A DNA stretch of 64,000 bases from Costus lasius (taxonomy: Eukaryota; Streptophyta; Magnoliopsida; Zingiberales; Costaceae). The position numbers and the translations under genes were made by a program. Shown one piece after another: positions 47,951 to 58,152 of this stretch. Where the stretch lies: NCBI GenBank assembly GCA_027563935.2, contig CM050453.2, positions 85,782,665 through 85,846,664 of the forward strand, read 5' to 3'. The first letter of the stretch is position 1. Every line of letters begins with the position of its first letter. The notes below the pieces were generated by a model. That model did not search any database and was not told where the DNA came from. It saw only the letters and a list, made by a program, of their open reading frames with translations.

Positions 47951-49642
47951 TGATGTGTCCACAAGTGCATAGATATATCGAAGTAATAAAAAGATATCGA
48001 ACTCACAGAGACCTACGTGTTAAGTACCAAATAGTCGAGCTCTTACTAGCTAAGCAATCGATGTAGGATAGGTATAAAGCAAAGTCGAAATAACAAAATA
48101 ATGAAATCTGTTGTTGGAGATTGGAGAGAGAAAAACTGGAACTAAGGTTTTATCACTTTTTAATTCTCATGACTAGATATAATAAAGTTTTTATTAGTTA
48201 TTCAAATCATGATAAAGAAAAGTTTACTTAAAAAAGAAATTGTCTGCTCTCTCACATCCAATTTACATAGAATAGCTTTCACTCTCGTAACTTGCTGCTC
48301 AGTGTTAATAAAAGTAAACCCGACAAAGAAAATTAAAATCACCACTTGGTCCATATTTAACTCTCAAAGTCTACTTCTCAAGTAAAATTAAATACTCTCG
48401 TATCATAATTTCACAGGTTTTGTCTAAAGGGTTCTAACAATCAAAATCACCTATCGGTCCATATTATCATGTTTGAAACAATGAAATCAAAACTCACATG
48501 TAAAATAAGCATCATAAATTAGGGTTCTAAGACTTAGCTATTCTCATAGTCTAGGTTTCTAGATCTAATCTAAGGGTTCCAGGTTTGTAAATCACCTCTT
48601 GGTCCATATTACAAACCCTAAAATATGCAAATAATAATTTCAAAGTTAATAAATTACAGAGGCAAAATTATCATTCAAAGAATAATTAATAAGTAAAAAT
48701 CATCTAGTCATGACAGAATTAAAAAGGGACTACTCCTTAAGTCCCAAAGAAAAAGATTATGCTACCAAAGTCATAAGAACACAATAAATATTCAGAATTC
48801 GGAAGAAGAGAAAGCAAGAGTTCACTGTAATCACAGGGGTGTGAAAAAAAATCACAGCCCCGTGATTTTGGAAATTTTTGTGCTGCTACAGTACTACTGC
48901 ATTAATGCTACAGTAAATCGCGATTTTCCCATCCGCCCAAATTTTGTTTCGCTGATTTCTCCCTTGATTGAACTCCTTCGGCGAAACTCTCCTAAAAATT
49001 TCATGGCTAGAGCTGGCCTCTACGCCTCTCGGCGAGAGATCGAGCCCTAACGGTGCCCTTCTCAATATCTCCCTCGATTTTTAATGAAATTGGATTATTC
49101 TTGTCCTCAAATCTTACCCTTTTTTTAGATTTTAAAATCGTGACCTAGATTTCCTCAATTTGGCTTTGGAAAATTTGGAAATAGGAGGCGGCGGAAGACT
49201 TGTTCAATAGTGGAATTTTTCAGGGCACTGCCATAATTTCATCTATGGAAATTTCAATGAAATTAAGGCCTATAAAAATTATCACGGCAATGCCGTAATT
49301 TCTTCTGTGTAAAATCTCTAGGAAATTATGGCAGGGGTGTAATCTGGGCAAAAAATTACACCCATGAAAATAATTACGGTAAGGGTGTAATTTTCAAAGT
49401 ATCTCCGATTTTGCATGAAAATTGATAGGCAGCTTCGTCTCATCTAGAATCCATTCGTGCTCTCAGATGTTTCAAAATCCATCAAAATTAAACCTTTTTT
49501 AATTGAAAATGATCAAAAATGAGAAGGGTGTAGATTCTAAATATTTGACAAATAAGGCTTAAAAATAAGCAAAAGAACATGAATATGACTCAAAAAGACT
49601 ACACAATTAATATAAAATATACTATGAATTTTTGAGTCATCA
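47951..49642 (-). mobile_element. Athila-like solo LTR, target duplication GTTAC
   Basis: Perfect GTTAC duplications flank it (47946-47950, 49643-49647). On the minus strand it runs TGATGACTCAAAA... to ...GGACACATCA and matches the Athila-like LTRs at 1394 and 34091 at both ends, so it helps fix their limits. It has no interior. TACGG-type palindromes appear on the minus strand at about 49220-49390. Confidence 0.87.
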
Positions 49643-50380
49643 GTTACTAACATGTTTACTTCCATTATAAGTAATGTATTTATTTTCAAAGCGTTATGAG
49701 CTTTACATCCGTAGGATCTACAAATTCCCCCTTCTTATTCCAAAAGTTTCCAAGGACTACCTCACAGGGTTTAGGTTGAAAGAGATAAGTTGAACAAGTA
49801 TGGGCATCCCCTGTGGGATGTACTATAAAACCAAAATTGGGCTAATCTGCAAAAAAAAAATAAAAAAAAATACAGTACCAGCTTATTAATGTCTACATGG
49901 TGGACTTGATTTTACTAAAGATGATGAAAATGTGAACTCGCAACCATTTATACATTGGAGAGACCATTTCTTATTTTCTACTGAAGCAGTTTATAAAGCG
50001 CAGGCCAAAACAGGTGAAATCAAAAGGACATTACTTAAATGCTACTATGGATACATGTGAAGACATGATTAAAAGGGTCGTATTTGCTAGAGAATTAGAA
50101 GCTTATATTCTAATACATGACTATTTAACCGGTGGATTCATTGGAAATACTAACTTGGCTCATTATTGCTGTGACAATGGCCTACTTCTTCACATCCATC
50201 GCGCAATTCATGCAGTTATTGATAGACAACAAAAATCATGGTATGCGTTTTTGTGTAATAGCTAAAGCATTATGTATGTCTGGTGGAGATCATATTCACA
50301 CTGGTATAGTAGTACGTAAACTAGGAAGGGAACGTGAGATGACTTTAAGTTTCATTGATTTATTACATGACGATTATATA
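49643..50380 (+). pseudogene. rbcL: Nuclear plastid DNA: rbcL fragment, main piece
   Basis: The sequence encodes a decayed Rubisco large subunit from about residue 114 to 300: VTNMFTSI, then [26 protein letters not shown] (with the Lys that is carbamylated in the enzyme) and [35 protein letters not shown] and SGGDHIH follow. Stops and frameshifts are spread through it, and an A-rich insertion lies near 49850-49870. Rubisco acts in the plastid stroma; this copy cannot. The match ends near 50380 at a TA-rich microsatellite. Confidence 0.9.
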
Positions 50381-50645
50381 TGTGTACACATATTTGTATA
50401 CATATACATATACATATACATACACATATATATGTATCTATGTATACATATATATACATATACATATACATACACATATACATATACATGTATCTATGTA
50501 TACATATGTATACATATATATGTATCTATGTATGCATATGAATGCATATGTATGCATATGTATATATATATTTATATATACATGTACATGTGTACATGTA
50601 TACATGTACATGTGTACATGTATATATATACATATATGCATTTGT
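50381..50645. repeat. TA-rich microsatellite, TATACA/TACATG type
   Basis: About 265 bases of interspersed TATACA, TATATG, TGCATA and TACATG units. It starts exactly where the rbcL match stops. The long open frames across it on both strands come from its low complexity. Confidence 0.85.
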
Positions 50646-51193
50646 GTTCTAGCACCTACAAAATAGAGATTTGGAAGCAGCCATTGGGGAGAGCGATAAT
50701 CTACCACCAGAGAAAGAATAATGAAATAGAGAAAAGGGAATAAAAGTGACATCACACTGATAAAATGTATCATTTTACCCTTATATAAGGGTTTATGTTA
50801 TGTAAAAGATTTCATACAAGTAAAAAATTTGATAGTTCATTATGTAAACAACAAAGTAATTACATGCTGTCCCCCCCCCCCCCCCCCCCATTGGAGTGGA
50901 TGAACATGCACTTTTTTTTAGTTATGTGTTATTGAGGTGACTATTGGGAATTAGTCATAACCTTAGATTTATTAAGATTAGAAACTTTATGTAAATCTTG
51001 AATGTCATATCACTATAAAACTAAATTAGTAAATACATTAGCCAACATTTAAAGTAAAAAAAGTGACATTTACTATTTTGATTATATATTATAATAATAT
51101 TATTTTAACTAGTTTTGGGTTCAACACCTTAGACTATTTTAGTTTTGTCAAGATGTTTATATTCATTGTTAAATTTTTAAGATTAAAAAATAT
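50646..51193. other. AT-rich stretch with a C18-type tract, no gene seen
   Basis: Nothing coding is visible. CCTTATATAAGG (50779-50790), a perfect palindrome of CArG-box form, lies in a context similar to 59385-59410. A run of about 18-19 C lies at 50872-50889. Confidence 0.5.
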
Positions 51194-51245
51194 TGTCCAG
51201 AGTGGGATTTGAGTCTCGCGCTTTAGACCACTCGCCCATCCTAAC
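51194..51245 (-). pseudogene. tRNA-Leu-like copy with internal deletion
   Basis: On the minus strand the sequence reads like the acceptor stem, D arm and anticodon 5' side of plant tRNA-Leu (GTTAGGATGGGCGAGTGG, then TCTAAAGCGCGAGACTCAA), then jumps directly to the T-arm 3' side and acceptor end (ATCCCACTCTGGACA). The anticodon 3' side, variable arm and T-arm 5' side are missing. Plant tRNA-Leu has TCAA on both sides of that stretch, so a deletion between short repeats explains it. It is non-functional. It could also be a SINE head. Confidence 0.6.
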
Positions 51246-52157
51246 TATTTTATTTTTTTTTACCTATGATTATATTTTTCATAGTTAGCCTAACGATAGA
51301 TATGTGGCATATGATCAAAATATCCATAAAAAGACAAGTTGCAATTTTTTACATTTCATATTATTACATTTGTTTTTAACCTTCAACAATTATGTAAAAC
51401 TTGACACTAACAATATGTCAGAATACCTTGTAATATCCATAATCACTTCTTAATGTTTTCTCATAAATTGAAGATTACAAATTCAAAGTTCTTGTTCTCA
51501 TATTTGGCTTGCTAGTTATATTGTTTTAGACACTGAGTATTTTCTATATGAAACCTCATTCATATATTTGAAAGTGTTACTAGTACTCTAAAGTACTTTG
51601 CTAGTGTTTAAAACATCTCATCAATGCATTTTATGATATTTTCAATATTATTAAGAAAATTTTAACACAAATAATTTATTTTTAGAATACCTGCTAGTGT
51701 AGAAAAACATATTATAAATTCTACAATACTTTGTTCATGTATTGTAATTTATTTTTGATACTATTAAGGTGCTTTTAGCATCGCAAGGTATTCATATATA
51801 ACTTATTGATGCTTAAATGTAAGCATTAGCAAAGCATTCATAGTATTAATGTGAGGACATGGATAATAGAACCTACAACATTGCTTGCATTCAGTAGCAC
51901 GACTATGCTTCAAAATAGGGCTTGAATTAGCCTTGTTGGAGAAAGCAAAGCTGTAGGCCCAAACTAACTATCCCTTGAAGCTCGACGTTGGTCTAGCAGC
52001 CCTATTGGCCTGGCCCATAATCGAAAGGAACATCACATAGACAAGGCACCAACGTAATAATCATGCCAAAGTTATTGGAGATAAAGTTGAGATATGTGCA
52101 AAAGTCTTCGAGCTTTAGTCTATGTTCTGTTGGATGGAATTCACAGTGGAAAAGATA
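51246..52157. other. AT-rich intergenic DNA; first copy of a diverged repeat
   Basis: No gene is seen. Bases 51583-51850 resemble 53168-53440 in the same order: TAAAACATCT, a TTTTTAGAATACCT core, AATTAAGGTGCTTT-like and GTATTAACAAAGCAT-like blocks. It may be the remnant of a duplicated unknown transposon. Confidence 0.45.
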
Positions 52158-52250
52158 AAAAATATAATGAATCTTGATGAAATCTTTTCAGTTTTATTAA
52201 ATGAAAAATACAATGAATCTAGATAGAATCTTTTCAGCTTTGTTATTTAT
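52158..52250. repeat. Tandem pair of about 45-base units
   Basis: AATGAATCTTGATGAAATC...TTTCAG and AATGAATCTAGATAGAATC...TTTCAG follow one another at about 52167 and 52212. The open frame 52201-52425 begins within the second unit and has no recognisable domain. Confidence 0.6.
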
Positions 52251-52930
52251 TGAAGATGAAGCTTTTTCTTCCTTAAGTCTAAGTTTGTTATTTGTGTCCA
52301 GGACAAGTACAAAGATCAAAGAGCATGTATATTTACAAAGTGAGTTACTTTTGAAGATAAAACACAACTCGTTTAGGAGTGAGTTTTATGAAAGTAAGTT
52401 AATTTTTTGTTTACTAATTCATTAAAAAAGTTCATAAATCTTGATAACATAAATAGATAAATTGTCCGTAGCTAAATTATCGTTTACACATGTATATGCT
52501 TCACTCGGAGATTTTTTATTATAATAGAATTCTTTTTTAAAAAAAGAAAATTATATTTTTCTCTTTCGAACCTCCTAATAGGACAGAAGAGATCCATAAA
52601 CTATAATAATTAAGAATAAATAGTTTTTCATATTTAGCAACACATGTCTTTAATTTTTTTGATATTTTCTTCAAAAAATGATGTCGATGAAAACCTTAAA
52701 AACTCCTTGTTTATTTGTTAGTCGCTTACTTTAACAAAAAGATTAAAACTTTTTTTTTTTTCTTCGCCTTTTTTAAGCTCTAAAAATAGAAAAGAAATAG
52801 ATATGTTCGGATGATCATCAATATTAAATGATTAATTTAATTAAGCAAATTTAATTTATCATATTAACAATTGAATTTATCAAAATCATGGTTGTTGTTC
52901 ATCGGTCCAATTTGTTCATGGGGAGTCTAG
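52251..52930. other. AT-rich stretch without recognised features
   Basis: No open frame of recognisable content, no clear terminal repeats. Several A- and T-runs. Confidence 0.5.
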
Positions 52931-52941
52931 GGTTCTACTAT

Positions 52942-52949
52942 TATAAATA
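52942..52949 (+). promoter_or_regulatory. Possible TATA box of an unknown transcription unit
   Basis: TATAAATA stands about 35 bases before a C-rich stretch. A perfect palindrome CTTAAGCTTAAG lies at 53012-53023, and ATGGTGCAATCAG followed by GTATGTTT, the form of a splice donor, at about 53081-53101. No downstream exon can be recognised. Chance occurrence in AT-rich DNA is quite possible. Confidence 0.25.
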
Positions 52950-53167
52950 TGGTTTAGGCCCTCACTTACATCCCTAACATATTTTTGTCTCTTCCCATTG
53001 AGAGTTATCTTAAGCTTAAGATAGAGAGTAGTAGCACATCTCTGGCCTAGCACATAGACATCAAAGAAAGTAAAATTCAATGGTGCAATCAGGTATGTTT
53101 TCTTTTATCATCTCCTATTATTATTTTGAGTTCATAAAAGAGATCCTCTATTTGTGATCTAAATTTC

Positions 53168-53440
53168 TTACAAAAAGTACTTATCTAGTTCCTAAAACAT
53201 CTTAGAAATTCACTGTATGACATTTTTATATTATTCAAAAAAATTTTAAACAAGTATTATATTTTTAGAATACCTTGAAAGTGTTGAAAACATCTTATAA
53301 ATGATACAAATATCTTGTTAGTGCATTTTAATCTATGTTCAGTACAATTAAGGTGCTTTGAGCATTGTAAAATATCCAAATATCCCATACTAATGCTAAG
53401 ACCTAAGTATTAACAAAGCATCCATAGTATTTGGAGTATT
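53168..53440. repeat. Second copy of the 51583-51850 repeat
   Basis: It is in direct orientation, about 1.6 kb from the first copy, and diverged by many substitutions and indels. Confidence 0.5.
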
Positions 53441-53587
53441 CTAAAAGCACCTTACAATTAGTAAGGAGCACTAAAGCTGGTTGCTATTAATTATCATATT
53501 GTGCTTAAGTATTGTATTCATGCATGCTTTGTAATAAGAAAATAAAAAAAGTTATTAGGTTAGGTATGAAATTTTATTTGACATAGA

Positions 53588-54491
53588 TGATAGATATTTG
53601 ACTGACATACATGATGACATCTTTTAGTTAGATTATGCATTAACTTCCGCAAACAAGAGAGAAATTATTGAATATAAAGTTAAATGTCACTAATTTCACC
53701 TTCTTAACGATGTTTAATTGTTGTTAATTTCATCTTTTTACATTGTTTGGATGTTTAAAATTTTACATGTTATAGTGTTTAAAATAAAAAATTACCCATT
53801 TTGTATTTAAATATAAAATATAAAAGAGTTAATGATAGACTTATACATGACAGTCAAATGGTTTTCTTTAAGGTTTTGTTGTTGTAAATTCTTTATGATT
53901 TATACAAATTATTGATCTTTGAGTATTTCAATTAATGTATTTGTAGCTCATTGATTTGTTATATGACTCAAATAGTCTATAACCAAGGGCAAATTGTATC
54001 GTGGTGAACCAAAGTTCATCATTTGCAACCTTGTTATTATGGTGAATTAGATATAACCTTGAATTTCTTGAAGCATGTTTATGAGAATAACTATAATTGC
54101 TTGAGGGGGTTTAAAATTTGTCATAGAACTTAATAAATTTGTTTAATTTAATAAGCAAAGAGAGTAGTTATTAGGTTAATCAAATACCAAATCGGGCTAT
54201 AGTATTAGGACAAATCCCTTTAACTTGCTTGAATAAATTGATAGAGAAATTTAATTATTTAGATATTTAAAATTAATGTGGTGAAACCCTAGTTTGAACT
54301 CTTTGTTAAATTATAATCTCATTTAATTCCTACAATTGTTTAAAATTTTCTTTTCTTGAGATTGATTTAATGCATTCACTTCAGTTCATCTAGTTGGAAA
54401 GATTATAATTTGTTGGTACTTAACATCTAGATTCTTGTAGGAATAATATTTATTTATTATTTTGATTAACCGTGCACTTGCGATCACATCA
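53588..54491 (+). mobile_element. Probable Athila-like solo LTR, target duplication ATAGA
   Basis: The right end ACTTGCGATCACATCA matches the end of the Athila-like LTRs (ACTTGCGGACACA...). ATAGA stands on both sides (53583-53587, 54492-54496), and the left end is TGAT. Over its last 400 bases it resembles 44500-44886 in layout, including GTGAAACCCTAGT and CGTGCACTTGC. There is no primer site after it. The left end is less certain than the right. Confidence 0.55.
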
Positions 54492-54912
54492 ATAGACGAG
54501 TCTATTTGTAAAAGAAACCATCCTATACTAAGGAAGGAGTCCAAAAATTAATTCAAGATACCCTAGCGGGGTTAGAGAAGACAACATCAACTAGATTTGG
54601 CTTGAAGGCAACAATAAAACTTGAGGTAGAGGTAGTGGTGAACCTTAGCAGTGGAACTTCTTTCCTTAACTTTAATAATGTTGTTTTACCTTTCTACTTG
54701 TATTTTAGATGTTTTCACTTGAATTATAATGTACTATATAGTCTAATGTTTAAGACCAAGGGCATAGCCTATTGTGATTTTCTATGACATAGGTACTGGA
54801 TCTTCTTATGACTTTAGAATTTAATTTTTGTTAATTTGTTTTAAGTTACAATTTAACTATTTGTAATTTATCTGCCCAATTTATTATATGTATTAGATGA
54901 TGTGAGGGGGAC
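54492..54912. other. Stretch without recognised gene
   Basis: A 61-codon frame (54602-54787) has no recognisable feature. No clear repeat is seen. Confidence 0.4.
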
Positions 54913-56196
54913 TGATGCAGGACGAGAGTCCAGCGCAAGGATCTTCCTTAGGTATGTGGCTCTAATGTAACAGGGGAAGCAAGGGTTTAAACGGTAACTA
55001 AGATTAAGCAGGTAATTCAACAAGTGGGGTGGAAGGAAGTCACCTGAGGCCCCCTTTGGGGAGGGGGCCGGATCCCTTTGACCTCGCTCAGCAAGCTTGG
55101 TTGCTTCTAGTAGGTTGAATCTGATCTCCTTCACCAATCTTCAGTGAGCAGTCCGCAGCCAATGGAAGGTTGAGTAGCAGTGGAACACGACAGGGGAATG
55201 AAGGGAATCGGAGGATAGAAGAGAAGAGAAGGGAAACGGGGAAGAGAAGGATAACTAGAGGGGCCAGCGGCTCACCCTCAACAACGCAAGAAGAGGGGCC
55301 AACGGCTCACCCTCAAACAAGCAAGAAGAGGGGCCAAAGGCTCACCCTCTAGGGTAACAAGGGGCCAAAGGCTCTCCCTCAAAGATCACAAGGGGCCATC
55401 GGCTCTCCCTCAAGCATGCAACGCATAGCTAACACAAGGTTTTCAGATTTTAAATTCATCAACTCGTTCAAATGAAAGTTTACATGGGCTTTAAACCAAG
55501 CCCCCCCCCCCCCCCCAATGGTAACAAGGTTATGTTTAACGGTAACAAAGCTAGGTTCAAACAATTGGATACTTGATTGGACGTTAATGATGGCTGACTA
55601 GATAATGCGTAGCTGGGTCTCCTTATACTTGACACTTGATGTGGTCGGCTACTTGTGGTTGGTCACGAACAGGATGTGGATTTTGGCTAAAGGTTGACCT
55701 TGTTGGACATCATGCATAACTAGTCTCAGCTGGTATGAATATTGACTTGTACCATGTTGTCTCGGCTGGTAAGAGTGTTGATCTTGCTGGGTATCTCGGT
55801 TTGGTTTTGAAGTTGTAAGTAATCTCGGCTGGTATGAATGTTGACTTGTACCATGTTGACTCTTGCTTGATGTTGGCTTGTACCATTGGCAAGAGAGAAA
55901 GCCTTGATGTTGGAGAGCCTTGGTGCCATGTAAGTGCAAGTACATGTGTGATTCACCTAGGCTATAACAACCTACTACATCAACTACAAAGTAAAACAAA
56001 GATTTGTCAAAAATAAAACCTAGGCTACAACCTAACTACAACACACAAGCATCAAGATACAAAATTGTCCCACAACTAGTCTTACAACCATCAGGACTAG
56101 TTTGGGCCCAAGGTAAAGTAGTTTATCAAACTAAGCAACTAAGATGCAAAGTAAGTTTTCAAAACACAATATAATCCCAAAAGATGCCTTGCATCA
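54913..56196 (-). repeat. LTR of the same family as the solo LTR at 26285-30183
   Basis: The ends are TGATGCAGGA and TTGCATCA. On the minus strand a purine-containing stretch (CCCAGGAGAGC) stands directly before TGATGCAAGG, as expected before a 3' LTR. It holds a minisatellite (55260-55420), a C-run (55501-55516) and GTTGACTTG-type repeats. No matching target duplication is found at these two ends. Confidence 0.6.
55260..55420. repeat. Minisatellite, five units of 31-35 bases
   Basis: Units starting GGGGCCA...GGCTC(A/T)CCCTC begin at 55260, 55295, 55330, 55361 and 55392. The first three spacings include AAGCAAGAAG-like linkers. It is not a CRISPR array: the unit spacing is repeat-derived and the DNA is plant. 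Confidence 0.85.
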
Positions 56197-56853
56197 GCTC
56201 TCCTGGGCGGCAAAAGAATTCTTCTCCTGAAAAATTAGCATTGAGTTTCACCTTAGCATGCAGAATTTAAAAATAAGTAAAATACAATTTTCAAGAGAAT
56301 CGGTTTGCAGCCTATACTAAATCTAAATCTCAGCAAGAGTACAAGTGCAATACCAGATTTACTAACAGTATGTGTGCATGCAGCAACAGCAGGTTTAGCT
56401 TAATAACATGCATCAATGCAACAGCAAGTGTGAAATTAGTCTTCAGCATATCAACCAATTTACAGCACTAGTGATCAGTTGAGTATTAACGTACAGTAAT
56501 GTTCAGAAGTATGTAAAATTATCTGATAACTTGCAAGGATGATGGCTGACTGGATAATGCGTAGCTGGGTCTCCTTATACTTGACACTTGATGTGGTCGG
56601 CTACTTGTGGCTAGTCACGAATAGGATGTGGATTTTGACTGAAGGTTGACCTTGTTGGACATCATGCGTAACTAGTCTCAGCTGGTATGAATGTTGACTT
56701 GTACCATATTGTCTCGGCTGGTAAGAGTGTTGATCTTGCTGGGTATCTCGGTTTGGTTTTGAAGTTGTAAGTAATCTCGGCTGGTATGAATGTTGACTTG
56801 TACCATGTTGACTCTTGCTTGATGTTGGCTTGTGTCGTTGGCAAGAGAGAAAC
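56197..56853 (-). mobile_element. Truncated interior and second LTR fragment of the same element
   Basis: Bases 56540-56853 repeat 55588-55904 in direct orientation with few differences, as two LTRs of one element would. The 340 bases between 56197 and 56539 would be leftover interior. No coding part remains. A large internal deletion or partial duplication are both possible. Confidence 0.5.
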
Positions 56854-57047
56854 TAAAAAGGTCTAGGTTAGTTGATAACCCCAGTTGTGAATTACATCAT
56901 TGAAACCCTTTTAATAAAACCTATTGGTTGAAACATGAGAATAGTTTTTACTTACTTGAGGGATTAAAACAATTTATCATAAAACTAAAAAGGTCTAGGT
57001 TAGTTGATAACCCATAAGAATAGGAGATCAACTTAGATATAAGATTG
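56854..57047. repeat. Direct repeat pair, about 30 bases, 132 bases apart
   Basis: ACTAAAAAGGTCTAGGTTAG followed by TTGATAACC occurs at about 56853 and again at about 56985. The intervening sequence is AT-rich. Confidence 0.65.
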
Positions 57048-57185
57048 GGCACACAAGAGGGGATAAGTTGTACCTCAAGATAAATTTCTTATAACAAAGT
57101 TAAATGTTAAATCAATTAAAAGCGTCTAGTATCATCATAGTTATCCAATGAGGCAAACCCCAAAGTCTTGACCTTTGTTCTCATT

Positions 57186-57231
<46 letters not shown>

Positions 57232-57805
57232 GGGATTTATAAGAATGTTTCCAATCACAGACTCTTGATTTGACTTGCCTAAATTATAAAAGTAGCACTT
57301 AGTTAATACTTAGGGTCTGTTTGGCTCTGCTGTTAATAACTTTATAACTGTGCTAAACTGTGTTGTACTGTACTGTGCTGCACTAATAAAATTTATAAGA
57401 TATTTGATTAATAATTTTTTAATTGTTGTCAAATTTTAAAATAATAAATAAATAAATTATTTTAAGTTAATTAAAATAATAATATATTTTATTTTTATTT
57501 AATGTTAAAATTTTAAATTATTTAAAATAATGATACCTAAAATTTTAAATAAAATTATGTAAATTACTTTTTTAGAGAAGTAGAAGCTATAAAAGTATCA
57601 AATTGTAGCTTTCTCAACTTCTATTTTTTTACTATTTTTTTATGTTTTTACTTTTTATTATTAAATAGTTTTCTAACTGCTTTCTGCTTAAAAGCTGATT
57701 AAAATCAGCTTCAAAGCGGGGCCAAACTTGCCCTTAATAACTTGATCTCTGTAGGAACAATACTTTTTATTACTTTGATAAAGGTGTGCATTTGCAGCCA
57801 CATTA
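57048..57805 (+). repeat. Athila-like LTR 3' remnant 1, interrupted by a MITE
   Basis: Starting GGCACACAAGAGGGGATAAG and ending TTTGCAGCCACATTA, it resembles the last part of 53588-54491. A (CT)n microsatellite of about 40 bases lies at 57188-57228. The MITE 57313-57733 interrupts it. Confidence 0.5.
57313..57733. mobile_element. Tourist-like MITE (PIF/Harbinger type), target TTA
   Basis: A 421-base AT-rich element. The ends GGGTCTGTTTGGC and GCCAAACTTGCCC are inverted repeats, matching over most of about 20 bases. TTA is duplicated (57310-57312, 57734-57736). There is no coding capacity. Movement would need a transposase from elsewhere. Confidence 0.72.
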
Positions 57806-58152
57806 GGCACTCAAGAGGGGATAATTTGTGCTTTAGGATAGATTCTCTATAACTAAGTCTAAAACTTGAAATAGATCTAAGTATCTAATATCATGATAAG
57901 GATTCAACGAAGTGAAACCTAAAGTCCTAAATTTTATACCCTAATTTTATCCTAGCTTTCATGATTGCTTGCTTGATTTTATTCTCTCTCTCTCTCTTAG
58001 TATAATTGTTTAAGAGTTTTCAAAACACTAACACTTTAATTGTTTTACCTAGATTGTGAAAATAGTAAATTAGTCCGTACTTGATGACTTGATCTACCTG
58101 GATCAATACTTTCTTATTATTTTGATAAAGATGTGTGTTTATAACCACATTA
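57806..58152 (+). repeat. Athila-like LTR 3' remnant 2, tandem to remnant 1
   Basis: It begins GGCACTCAAGAGGGGATAAT and ends ATAACCACATTA. It is parallel to 57048-57805 without the MITE and clearly diverged from it. It also has a CT-rich part (about 57984-57997). Confidence 0.5.

Noticed and set aside
49643..50380. Functional rbcL gene
   Set aside because: Several stops and frameshifts, interruption by a solo LTR, and a missing 5' part show a dead nuclear copy.
50132..50773. Long open frames on both strands over the TA-rich microsatellite
   Set aside because: They come from low-complexity TATACA repeats and partly from the broken rbcL copy; no domain is present.
55260..55420. CRISPR-like array
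   Set aside because: It is a plant minisatellite with degenerate units; the spacers are only variants of the unit and no cas genes exist.
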